This document shows, piece by piece, positions 1-6,305 of a DNA stretch of 8,975 bases (its first letter is position 1; every line of letters begins with the position of its first letter). The position numbers were made by a program, and so were the translations under genes. The stretch comes from Candidatus Babelota bacterium (GTDB taxonomy: Bacteria; JAGOBX01), in NCBI GenBank assembly GCA_017999075.1, contig JAGOBX010000118.1:1-8975 (forward strand). The letters are read 5' to 3'. A model generated the notes under the pieces. The model had not been told where the DNA came from, did no database searches, and was given only the letters and a program-made list of their open reading frames with translations.

Positions 1-58
1 AATTATCATACACTTTTTTTATTAAAAACTAATTTTTTTTAAAAATAAATTGCGTATT

Positions 59-86
59 ATTATATTAATCCTGCCCTTTATGTCAA
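59..86 (-). promoter_or_regulatory. Leftward sigma70-type promoter
   Basis: Read on the minus strand, a perfect TTGACA (81-86) is followed after a 16-base spacer by a perfect TATAAT (59-64). Both hexamers match the bacterial consensus exactly, so this should be a strong promoter driving a gene that lies off the left edge, divergent from the S1-domain gene. No product can be named because the transcribed region is outside the window. Confidence 0.7.
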
Positions 87-147
87 TCAATATTTGAAAA
101 TTCAGGAAGATTTATTTTTGATTTCAAAAAAATCTCACAAAAAAATA

Positions 148-180
148 TTGACTTTTTTTTTTATTTATATATCTTATATT
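148..180 (+). promoter_or_regulatory. Possible promoter of the S1-domain gene and tRNA
   Basis: TTGACT at 148-153 is a good -35 box. A -10 box could be TATCTT (170-175, 16-base spacer) or the better hexamer TATATT (175-180), whose 21-base spacer is too long to be ideal. The spacer is a run of T followed by AT-rich sequence. It lies about 35 bases before the start codon of the S1-domain gene. The exact -10 is uncertain. Confidence 0.4.
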
Positions 181-213
181 AAATAATTTTAAAAATAAAG
201 GGGTTAAATTGGA

Positions 214-654
214 ATGAGCAATTTGGAAATTGGAAGTGAAATGGAAGGAAAAGTTGCACGTATTTTAAATTACGGTGCAATAATTACTATCGAAGACAAA
301 ACCGGATTGTTACATAATAATAAATTAGGAAAATTTAAAAAAGCTACTGGTTTATTGCGTATAGGCGATGTAATTAAAGTTAAACTTGATGAAATAAAAG
401 AAGACGGAAAATATAGTTTATCTCTATGTCAGGAACTTGAAAGAAAAAGAATTACTAACAAAAAGAAAAAAAGGACTAAACCTTATGTTTTTAATCCTAA
501 AATAGCTTGGCATACTTCAAACAATTTCGGAAATGCAAGGAGATTTCATATTGATGAAAATTCTCCTTTCGAAGATAGAATGAAAGCATTTTTAAAAGAT
601 AGTGATGAAAAAAGATTAGATATTAAAAAAAGTTTAGAAGCTAAACGCGGTTAA
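214..654 (+). CDS. Small S1-domain RNA-binding protein
   Basis: This 146-residue protein carries one S1 (OB-fold) RNA-binding domain at about residues 6-73. The sequence shows the usual pattern: IGSEMEGKVARI at the first strand, NYGAIITIEDKTGLLHNNKL, then GDVIKVKLDEIKEDGKYSLSL at the last strands. The remaining half is lysine-rich (TNKKKKRTKP) and ends in a charged helix, both likely to add RNA contacts. Similar stand-alone S1 proteins in low-GC bacteria associate with ribosomes or act as general stress proteins; which role applies here is not visible. AAAGGGG sits about 10 bases before the ATG. The gene is on the opposite strand from all element genes and ends 13 bases before tRNA-fMet, so both probably belong to the host chromosome and may be co-transcribed. 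Confidence 0.8.
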   Translation: MSNLEIGSEMEGKVARILNYGAIITIEDKTGLLHNNKLGKFKKATGLLRIGDVIKVKLDEIKEDGKYSLSLCQELERKRITNKKKKRTKPYVFNPKIAWHTSNNFGNARRFHIDENSPFEDRMKAFLKDSDEKRLDIKKSLEAKRG

Positions 655-667
655 TTATTAAATATAT

Positions 668-744
<77 letters not shown>

Positions 745-761
745 ATATATCTTCTTTGTTA

Positions 762-1940
762 TCAGTTGATTAACGCCGGGTTTGAGTGAAGTTCAAAGTC
801 GGCTTTTTTATGGCACTGTGAAAGAACTGTGAAAGAATTCATTTCAGGCAGCGTATCTATCGCCTCAATCATAGCCGACAAATCATCGTGTTCATAATGC
901 CTCAAACTACCCGATGAAAGTTTACCGAACAAGCGTCGTCTTACCGATTCTTCTACCCTGTTTAATTTCAATGTATGATTAAATGTGTGCCGAAAGCAAT
1001 ACAAAGTAATACTGGTATCAAGATTATTTTTTTTTAGACATTCCTTAAACCTTTTTCCAATTTCTGAAACCGCCGTCTCTATCGGGTCGCGGGTAAAACG
1101 ATACGAATATAAATAATCACTTTTACTAATCAATGATATTACGCCGTTATCGAATAATGACTTATGAACGGGTATCAACAAATTCTTATTTGTCTTGTTT
1201 TCCTGAATACTAATAAAATATCTGCCGTTCATTTGCGTAATATTATTTTTCTTCAATCTCAATATATCCGCATTCCTCAAACCAGTATAGAAAAAAAACA
1301 AACAAAAATCTCGGAGTTCCTTATCATTCCAAACCGCCCTGAAAATATCATTAATATTTTCAATTGGTTTTCTTTGCACATCCGGAATTTCTTTTGTTTG
1401 CAAATCTTCTAAAAAAGTTTCTTTAAAAATATCATAAGGATTTTTTTCAATGTATTTATAAGAAACCGCGCGTTTTAAAAATTTTTTTAAAATACTGATT
1501 TCATTCCTTATTGTTTTTTCTGAAACCTGTTCCTTGCGTTTATTGAAATACGCGGCAATTGTGTTAGCCGTAATATTTTTTAATCCCAAATTTCCGAAAT
1601 AATCAAGCAAATGATTTATTATTGTCTTTTTTGCGGATATTACGCCCCTTGCCTGAGAACCCGCGCTAATATACTTGCCTTCATATTCTTCCACCCATTC
1701 TCGAAATGTAATTTCTAATTTATTTAGCGTATCAAAAGATTCGCCGTAATTATACCTGTCAACTATGTCTAATACAAAACGCCAAGCAGCCGCTTGCGCT
1801 TCAACACCCCCTGTGAAATTTTTACGAATAGGTTTATCTGATGGTAATTTTATATAAGCCTGCCAACGCTTGAAAATCTTATATTGTTTATCATTCCACG
1901 CATAAACCCGATATGTAATATTGTTACTAATTGCAACCAC
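762..1940 (-). CDS. Tyrosine recombinase (integrase), tRNA-proximal copy
   Basis: A 392-residue site-specific recombinase. A short N-terminal beta region (about 8-45, with KPIRKNF) precedes a SAM-like core-binding domain (about 75-170) and the catalytic domain (about 190-355). Visible active-site residues are Arg222 (FYTGLRNAD), Lys249 (ENKTNKN), Arg317-His318 (LYCFRHTF) and the nucleophile Tyr349 (LRHYEH). The first histidine of the usual HxxR box is Tyr314, and the GH histidine is Lys340 (FGKL); the second integrase has the same changes. The start is a GTG at 1938-1940. GAGG directly abuts it, so initiation could instead use a rare codon slightly downstream. A promoter lies just upstream. 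It ends 18 bases from tRNA-fMet and probably catalyses integration there. Confidence 0.9.
   Translation of the reverse strand: MVAISNNITYRVYAWNDKQYKIFKRWQAYIKLPSDKPIRKNFTGGVEAQAAAWRFVLDIVDRYNYGESFDTLNKLEITFREWVEEYEGKYISAGSQARGVISAKKTIINHLLDYFGNLGLKNITANTIAAYFNKRKEQVSEKTIRNEISILKKFLKRAVSYKYIEKNPYDIFKETFLEDLQTKEIPDVQRKPIENINDIFRAVWNDKELRDFCLFFFYTGLRNADILRLKKNNITQMNGRYFISIQENKTNKNLLIPVHKSLFDNGVISLISKSDYLYSYRFTRDPIETAVSEIGKRFKECLKKNNLDTSITLYCFRHTFNHTLKLNRVEESVRRRLFGKLSSGSLRHYEHDDLSAMIEAIDTLPEMNSFTVLSQCHKKADFELHSNPALIN
774..812 (+). terminator. Rho-independent terminator after tRNA-fMet, inside the integrase tail
   Basis: On the plus strand GCCGGGTTTGA (775-785) can pair with TCAAAGTCGGC (793-803), with two internal mismatches, and is followed directly by TTTTTT (804-809). 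It lies 30 bases after the tRNA, in the right place to end the S1-tRNA transcript. On the other strand the same bases encode the last residues of the integrase, so one stretch would serve both. Confidence 0.5.
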
Positions 1941-1973
1941 CTCATCGTAGTTGCCGTCTTTTTGTGTAGTTTA

Positions 1974-2002
1974 AGATTAATTAATTTGATTTTAAATGTC
2001 AA
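1974..2002 (-). promoter_or_regulatory. Promoter of the tRNA-proximal integrase
   Basis: On the minus strand a perfect TTGACA (1997-2002) and TAATCT (1974-1979) are separated by 17 bases. The predicted transcript start is about 27 bases before the GTG start codon. The -35 box and spacer coincide with a 14/17 match to the 17-bp motif repeated elsewhere in the element, so this promoter may be subject to the factor that recognises that motif. Confidence 0.6.
1986..2002 (-). repeat. 17-bp dispersed motif, degenerate copy upstream of integrase 1
   Basis: This stretch matches the intergenic form of the motif (plus strand TTGCGTTTTAATGTCAA) at 14 of 17 positions, keeping TTG and ATGTCAA and differing at positions 4, 5 and 9. 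It overlaps the -35 box of the integrase 1 promoter. Confidence 0.45.
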
Positions 2003-2051
2003 GAAATTATGATGAAAATTACAAAAATTATCAACGATGTTTTTTTAAATA

Positions 2052-3410
2052 TCATATCGCTTTTAATTTTTCATAATCTTCTGAACCAAGCGGCATTAAT
2101 TGATGGTTTGAAAATAATTTAAAATTGTCAGAAGACGAAACGATAGTTTTTTCATTTAAAACAGGCATTTTATCTATTGCCTCTTTCATTCTTATTAAAT
2201 CATCCGCTTCGTAATGTCGCAAACTGTCAGAAGGCAATTTCCCGAAAAGACGGCGTCTTGTTATTTCATCCGTTCCGCTAATTTTCAAATAATAATTATA
2301 TGTATGACGCAACCAATAAAATGTAATATTCGAATCTATATTCTTTTTTATTAAAAGCATTTTTAATCTTTTACATAAATCATCAACAATATCTTCTACT
2401 TCTAACTTCCGTTTGGAGTATTCAAATAAATAATCTCTGTCAAAGTTTAAAATTTTATTTTCAAAAATCGCATTATGTATCGGAATAACAATATTTTTTT
2501 GAGTTTTCCCTTCATTCAAATCAAAAAAATACATATCTCTGATTTTTTTTATATTATCTTTTGTTAGATTCACAACATCAGAATCACGCAATCCGGTATA
2601 AAACATCATTAAACAAAAATTCCTTATTTCTATATCTTCCCACACTGCTGCCATAAAAACATTTAGATTGTCAATCGGCATTCTTTTGTTGATTTCATAT
2701 GGATATAATTTTTTTAATCTCTTGAAATGAAATAGCATAAATGACCTATATGGATTGATTTTTATATATTCCTTCACAACTGCATAATCCAAAAATTTTT
2801 TTAAGATTTTTATTTTGTTCAGTGCCGTTTTGAAACAATTATTCTTATAAACAATTTCATAATCGAATAATTCGGAAATTATATTTTCATTTATTTCTGT
2901 TAATTTCATATTGCCAAAAAAATCTATCAAAGAGCCTATGTTTGATTTTTTAGATATGATATTTCCTCTTTTGTTATTGCCGTCTGAAAGATAGGTGTCA
3001 ATATTTAAATCTATCCATTTTTTCAAATCCATATTTCTGTGAACAATACTATTTAAATTTTGACCGCCAATATATAACACAATCACTTCATTAATATATT
3101 TCCAAGCATCCAATTCAATTTTATTTATTTCTGTTTTATTATTAATGTCGCAGGAAAAATTTTTTCTAATCGGTTTTTTAAAATTTTTAATTTTTAAAAA
3201 CGCTTGATACCTGCAAAATGTTTGTTTTTTTTGTTTATCAATCCAAGTAAATATTTTATACTTTATTTGGTTATTGAATTTTGAAGCGATAAGAGAATCA
3301 ATCAATTCTCTCATCGCTGAAATTTTAACCCTATGTTCCAAACAATTCGCATTATTCTGCACAGCCACGCCGCTATTCTTTTTTTCTTGAATATTTTTTT
3401 CTTCAACCAT
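2052..3410 (-). CDS. Tyrosine recombinase (integrase), second tandem copy
   Basis: A 452-residue paralogue of the neighbouring integrase. The two align through nearly their whole length, for example FYTGLRDSD against FYTGLRNAD and RRRLFGKLPSDSLRHYEADD against RRRLFGKLSSGSLRHYEHDD. Active-site residues are Arg275, Lys302 (EGKTQKN), Arg368-His369 (FYWLRHTY) and nucleophile Tyr400. As in the partner, Tyr365 and Lys391 stand where histidines are usual. The C-terminal tail is about 15 residues longer than in the partner. The first 32 residues have no counterpart in integrase 1 and no ribosome binding site precedes the ATG at 3408-3410; the ATG at 3312-3314 (MRELIDSL) is a possible alternative, with AGGG about 14 bases upstream. 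The gap to integrase 1 is 111 bp and holds that gene's promoter. It may be a second recombinase for another site or a paired partner. Confidence 0.88.
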   Translation of the reverse strand: MVEEKNIQEKKNSGVAVQNNANCLEHRVKISAMRELIDSLIASKFNNQIKYKIFTWIDKQKKQTFCRYQAFLKIKNFKKPIRKNFSCDINNKTEINKIELDAWKYINEVIVLYIGGQNLNSIVHRNMDLKKWIDLNIDTYLSDGNNKRGNIISKKSNIGSLIDFFGNMKLTEINENIISELFDYEIVYKNNCFKTALNKIKILKKFLDYAVVKEYIKINPYRSFMLFHFKRLKKLYPYEINKRMPIDNLNVFMAAVWEDIEIRNFCLMMFYTGLRDSDVVNLTKDNIKKIRDMYFFDLNEGKTQKNIVIPIHNAIFENKILNFDRDYLFEYSKRKLEVEDIVDDLCKRLKMLLIKKNIDSNITFYWLRHTYNYYLKISGTDEITRRRLFGKLPSDSLRHYEADDLIRMKEAIDKMPVLNEKTIVSSSDNFKLFSNHQLMPLGSEDYEKLKAI

Positions 3411-3424
3411 TTTAAATCTTTTAT

Positions 3425-3441
3425 TTGCGTTTTAATGTCAA
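3425..3441 (-). repeat. 17-bp dispersed motif upstream of integrase 2
   Basis: Plus-strand TTGCGTTTTAATGTCAA, identical to the copy at 4440-4456, with identity continuing four more bases. On the minus strand it begins with TTGACA and lies 15 bases before the annotated integrase 2 start codon. A -10 at the standard distance would be GATTTA (3413-3418), a poor match, and would put the transcript start at the start codon, so an operator role is at least as likely as a promoter. Confidence 0.6.
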
Positions 3442-3584
3442 TTTTTAAAAAAACTTTTTATCAAAAATTGCAAAAAGTTACGTTTATATTTGGAACCGCC
3501 AAAAGTAATTTTTTTTCAGCGACATTTATATACTCAGTTTCTGTCAGAATATAATAAATTTACTCCTCCGAAAAATTAATCTAC

Positions 3585-3623
3585 GCTGTATAAAATTACC
3601 GGGCAGGCAGCGAGCTTGCCCGG
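3585..3623 (-). terminator. Hairpin terminator after the P-loop ATPase gene
   Basis: CCGGGCA (3599-3605) pairs perfectly with TGCCCGG (3617-3623), and the stem extends inward by GGC/GCT around a 5-base loop. Read on the minus strand the hairpin is followed by TAATTTTATA, a modest T-run. It starts 11 bases after the ATPase stop codon and should separate that gene from integrase 2. The GC-rich stem stands out in very AT-rich surroundings. Confidence 0.65.
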
Positions 3624-3633
3624 CGATTATTCG

Positions 3634-4293
3634 CTAAATCCTTGTTTCCAGAATTCCAAAGATGGTTTTTGACCACTCAGGAAACCGTGGTAAAATATAT
3701 TCCGCCGCCGCTGGTTGCGAAGACGCATACCATTTCCCGATTTTTTGATAGTATTTTGCGATTACTTTTTGCTCTGACACCTCCGTTAATATTGTACTCA
3801 GGGGTTTGTATAAACTCAATTTATCCAATTGGATAATCAATCCTCTTGACAGCAAACATTCTGAAACATGCTTGAGATCACGGGCTGTTGCAACAAAAAC
3901 CACATTGCTCAAGTCAATCTGCCGTGTTTCTGTTTTTCCTGTTAATATGCGGCCGTCGGTAATAAGTGCTAAAATTTTTTCTGTATTTTTATTATTTATA
4001 GCAGTATCCAACAAAAAGATGCCTTTCTGGGGTTTTGTAGTCCGGCAAAAGGTATCTTTTAAACTCTTAGCGCTACCGCTTATGTATAATATTTCATCCA
4101 TACCGCTTAATGCCGCCGCACCTCTAATTAACGTACTTTTTCCTGAACACCCCTCACCTTCAATAATAAACAAAGGAATTTTGCCGCCGATCCTGTGACG
4201 AATCATGCAACTGACCAACAAAGCTTCTGCATTCCTTCGATCATTTTCGGTTTTAAAATTAAATCCCGAAAAAAAAATTTCTGTGTTTTTCAT
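3634..4293 (-). CDS. P-loop ATPase (AAA+/SF3-like), unknown role
   Basis: A 219-residue cytoplasmic ATPase. Walker A is GEGCSGKST (46-54). GIFLLDTA (91-98) looks like Walker B with Asp96 but no following Glu. VVFVATARD (131-139) fits sensor 1, and LLSRG (147-151) may supply an arginine finger. The stretch DGRILTGKTETRQIDLSN before sensor 1 resembles the loop of phage primase-helicase ATPases, where a target or DNA is contacted, but there is no separate DNA-binding or protease domain. AAGGAG lies 8 bases before the ATG. Its base composition is unlike its neighbours: sampled 60-base stretches are about 47-52% GC, whereas flanking genes are far more AT-rich, suggesting recent acquisition from another host. 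A helicase loader or small ATPase partner of replication is possible, but function is not established. Confidence 0.7.
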   Translation of the reverse strand: MKNTEIFFSGFNFKTENDRRNAEALLVSCMIRHRIGGKIPLFIIEGEGCSGKSTLIRGAAALSGMDEILYISGSAKSLKDTFCRTTKPQKGIFLLDTAINNKNTEKILALITDGRILTGKTETRQIDLSNVVFVATARDLKHVSECLLSRGLIIQLDKLSLYKPLSTILTEVSEQKVIAKYYQKIGKWYASSQPAAAEYILPRFPEWSKTIFGILETRI

Positions 4294-4439
4294 AAAAATT
4301 ACTCCTTAAAAAAATATTTAAAAAAATAAACCGAGCACAACAACGTAAATTTATAATAACTATAAAATACATATTTGTGGTTAATTTTCGGTTTAACTTA
4401 TTCTTACTGCCCCCCTTCTTTTTTATAACCCAAAAATAA

Positions 4440-4456
4440 TTGCGTTTTAATGTCAA
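4440..4456 (-). repeat. 17-bp dispersed motif upstream of the ATPase
   Basis: TTGCGTTTTAATGTCAA on the plus strand, identical to 3425-3441 and sharing four further bases. It lies about 150 bases before the ATPase start codon and 35 bases after the stop of the preceding gene. The minus-strand TTGACA has no -10 box at the standard distance (TTGGGT); TATAAA occurs only after 23 bases. Confidence 0.6.
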
Positions 4457-4491
4457 TTTTACGCCTACCTAACAACCATGCTCCTGTTTGT

Positions 4492-5049
4492 TCATAACAA
4501 TAAACATATTGGTTTATAAGCGTCAAACTCATAATTACAAGCCTTTTCAAATTTACAGTTACAATCCATACGAACGCAATATGTTTCTTGCGAATACTCT
4601 TTTGGCGGGTTGTTGAACTTTTCTCTGCAAATGATTACAGAATTGTAAAACATTTTATACACAGAAAAATAACTGTTAATTCTAACAATTTTCTGTGCGG
4701 CGCTAATATCGTAATTCCCTACTATAATAATTTCTCCAGCATTATCTAAAACATCTTCAAAAGTCGGAACTACATTCTCTTGAAATTTTTTTATAAGATA
4801 TCTATCATCCATATATGTTCCCACAATTTCTTTTGTCTCTGCGAAAATATTAGTCGTATCTCTATACACGTGAACCACAAAAAATTCTGGGGATTGAGGT
4901 TTTTTTGTTCTATTCATAATTGATTCAATCAAGTTATTTGTATCCAATCCTGTTTTAGAAAATTCTTGATAAAGACATTCATATTCAAAAAATTCTTTTA
5001 ACATTTCTTTCAAAAATTCACAGTCAATAATAATAATATTTTTTTTCAT
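4492..5049 (-). CDS. Hypothetical protein with C-terminal cysteine cluster
   Basis: A 185-residue protein I do not recognise. It opens with a hydrophobic strand ending in acid (MKKNIIIIDCEF), and a second strand, EIIIVGNYD (106-114), follows in the middle. This order faintly resembles NYN/PIN nuclease folds, but the full set of acidic residues is not evident. Near the end Cys158, Cys163, Cys165 and Cys171 form a compact cluster (YCVRMDCNCKFEKAC), with Cys182 close by, which could bind zinc or an iron-sulfur centre. There is no signal peptide or membrane segment. GGAGAG about 6 bases before the ATG supports the start. It sits between the acidic protein and the ATPase in the same orientation. 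Confidence 0.6.
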   Translation of the reverse strand: MKKNIIIIDCEFLKEMLKEFFEYECLYQEFSKTGLDTNNLIESIMNRTKKPQSPEFFVVHVYRDTTNIFAETKEIVGTYMDDRYLIKKFQENVVPTFEDVLDNAGEIIIVGNYDISAAQKIVRINSYFSVYKMFYNSVIICREKFNNPPKEYSQETYCVRMDCNCKFEKACNYEFDAYKPICLLL

Positions 5050-5068
5050 TTTTCTCTCCTAAATTCAA

Positions 5069-5204
5069 ATCAAATTTTTCAAAATTCTTAGGTTGCATTT
5101 TTTTCCGCAACTCCATAATATTTTTTTTTATATTCACCTCCTCTCACTATAAGAATTTCTTTTTTCATTTTTTAACATTAAACCGCTCATCAAATTTTTC
5201 AAAA
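5069..5204. repeat. Exact 16-bp direct repeat, 120 bp apart
   Basis: ATCAAATTTTTCAAAA occurs at 5069-5084 and at 5189-5204. On the minus strand each copy is followed about 20 bases later by AAAAATGAAAAAA, which holds the start codon of the 185-aa gene (5047-5049) and of a 26-aa ORF (5166-5168). This points to a duplicated gene junction. Confidence 0.6.
5088..5168 (-). CDS. Possible 26-aa small protein, coupled to the acidic-protein gene
   Basis: The ATG overlaps the stop codon of the acidic-protein gene (ATGA), an arrangement typical of translational coupling. The peptide starts MKKEILIVRGGEYKKKYYGV and ends AEKNAT before TAA. Its first residues resemble those of the next gene (MKKNIIIID), and the DNA around both starts is similar, so it may instead be a truncated duplicate of that gene's beginning. 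A striking AGGAGGTG at 5135-5142 lies inside it but has no well-spaced ATG. Another frame from ATG 5114-5116 gives a 30-aa ORF ending at 5024. Which, if any, is translated is unclear. Confidence 0.3.
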   Translation of the reverse strand: MKKEILIVRGGEYKKKYYGVAEKNAT

Positions 5205-6274
5205 AATAAATCTTTTTCAATTATTTTTTTGGCTTCATCTCGACAATCCTGGCAATAATAATCGTATATTTCATTACTGTAATATAATCTTACAGATATT
5301 GATTTACCTTGAATATCCTCAATAATTTCATCATAAATAACTTCATAAAATTTAAAAAATTCTTCCAATTCAGCATCTTCAATATCTTCATTTTTCACTT
5401 CCATTTTTAGGATATTATTTTCAATATTCTTGACAATCGCGCCGTTTTTTTCTTGCGTTTTTTTGTCAAACTCAATATTAGCATCTTGCGTTTTTATGTC
5501 AATATTTCCTCCATTAATTTCCTGCGTTTTTTTGTCAACATTTTTTTCGTCGACTATTTGACCAGTTTCCTCAAATTGAACAATTTCGTCTGCTCTATTT
5601 ATTTCATTCGTTTCCAAAGGCTCACTATAATTTTTATCGGCGATTTCACCACTGCTACAAATATCATTTGCATCAATCTCTACCATTTTGATTTCTGTGT
5701 TTTCGTCAACATTTTCGGCATTAACTTGCTGCTCTGTTTCTTCAATTTCTGCAACCGTATTAGCCATATTTATTTCAAATTTTCCATCATTTTCATTTTT
5801 ATTTTCATCCTCATTTTTCGCCATTTCATCAGCATCCTTATCAATATTTTCCGCCGTTTCAACCAATAATTCACTATCATTTTTTTTGGTTTTTCTGGAA
5901 TCCCAATCATCATAATCTTCCCCTTTGTCTGCCACTTTATCCAGTTCTTTTAAGGCTTCAATCTGCTCTTCACTAAATCCCTTTTTCCGCAAATCATCCC
6001 AGTCTTCTTCACTAATTTTACTTTTATAATTTTCATTCGTTTCTTCAAAATATTCTTCAACAAATCCTTGTTTTTCTTCTTCAAAAATCTCATTATTTTT
6101 CAATATGTTTGGTTGTTCTATATCACTTGCCTGACACTCTTCCAATTGTTCATCATTGTCAGCTTTTTCAATTTCTTCGACGGCACTTGTTTTATTTTTT
6201 TCTTTTTCTATTAGCCCGTCATTCTCATACTTCAATATCAATTCCATATAATCATCGCCCATATAATCATCCAT
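5165..6274 (-). CDS. Acidic glutamate-rich repeat protein, unknown function
   Basis: A 369-residue, very acidic protein rich in Glu, Asp, Asn and Lys, with no signal peptide or membrane segment. Residues about 88-115 (EEDWDDLRKKGFSEEQIEAL) form a more ordered patch resembling a small helical UBA-like bundle. The middle (about 130-295) is low complexity and probably disordered. It contains three copies of [VIF]DxKTQ[ED] at residues 246-252, 258-264 and 269-275. The C-terminal 70 residues look folded and carry CQDC (Cys341, Cys344). AAGGAGG 7 bases before the ATG is a strong ribosome binding site. It is the first gene after the putative origin, so a replication or DNA-mimic/accessory role is conceivable, but nothing in the sequence proves it. 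The three peptide repeats coincide with copies of a 17-bp DNA motif also found in intergenic regions. Confidence 0.7.
   Translation of the reverse strand: MDDYMGDDYMELILKYENDGLIEKEKNKTSAVEEIEKADNDEQLEECQASDIEQPNILKNNEIFEEEKQGFVEEYFEETNENYKSKISEEDWDDLRKKGFSEEQIEALKELDKVADKGEDYDDWDSRKTKKNDSELLVETAENIDKDADEMAKNEDENKNENDGKFEINMANTVAEIEETEQQVNAENVDENTEIKMVEIDANDICSSGEIADKNYSEPLETNEINRADEIVQFEETGQIVDEKNVDKKTQEINGGNIDIKTQDANIEFDKKTQEKNGAIVKNIENNILKMEVKNEDIEDAELEEFFKFYEVIYDEIIEDIQGKSISVRLYYSNEIYDYYCQDCRDEAKKIIEKDLFFEKFDERFNVKK
5453..5538 (-). repeat. Three direct copies of the 17-bp motif inside the acidic-protein gene
   Basis: Copies lie at 5453-5469 (TTGCGTTTTTTTGTCAA), 5486-5502 (TTGCGTTTTTATGTCAA) and 5522-5538 (CTGCGTTTTTTTGTCAA), with starts 33 and 36 bases apart. 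Each differs from the intergenic copies only at one to three positions. In the reading frame they encode the DxKTQ[ED] peptide repeats, so selection could act on the protein, the DNA or both. Confidence 0.65.
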
Positions 6275-6305
6275 AAAAAAGCCTCCTTAAAAAATATAAA
6301 ATATA

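Noticed and set aside
3312-3441. Leaderless transcript for integrase 2 from TTGACA at 3436-3441
   Set aside because: The -10 at correct spacing (GATTTA) is poor and the start codon itself is uncertain, so a promoter could not be assigned with confidence.
3500-3575. GGAGGAG on the minus strand near 3564-3570 followed by a short ATG frame (12-13 codons)
   Set aside because: The ATG is about 40 bases from the purine-rich stretch and the frame stops almost at once. The frame resembles the start of the sequence at 4430-4457 but is too short to call.
3806-4198. 130-codon plus-strand ORF antisense to the ATPase
   Set aside because: The minus-strand frame has a clear Walker A motif and a good ribosome binding site; this frame has neither.
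4259-4456. 65-codon minus-strand ORF beginning at TTG inside the 17-bp motif
   Set aside because: It needs a TTG start with no ribosome binding site, overlaps the start of the ATPase gene in another frame and has the composition of noncoding DNA.
5453-5538. CRISPR-like array
   Set aside because: Repeat units are 17 bp, only three in a row, spacers are coding sequence in frame, and no cas genes are present.
5453-5869. Plus-strand ORFs rich in Phe and Ile, suggestive of a membrane protein
   Set aside because: They are antisense to the glutamate- and asparagine-rich gene, whose GAA/AAT codons read backwards as TTC/ATT. No ribosome binding site supports them.
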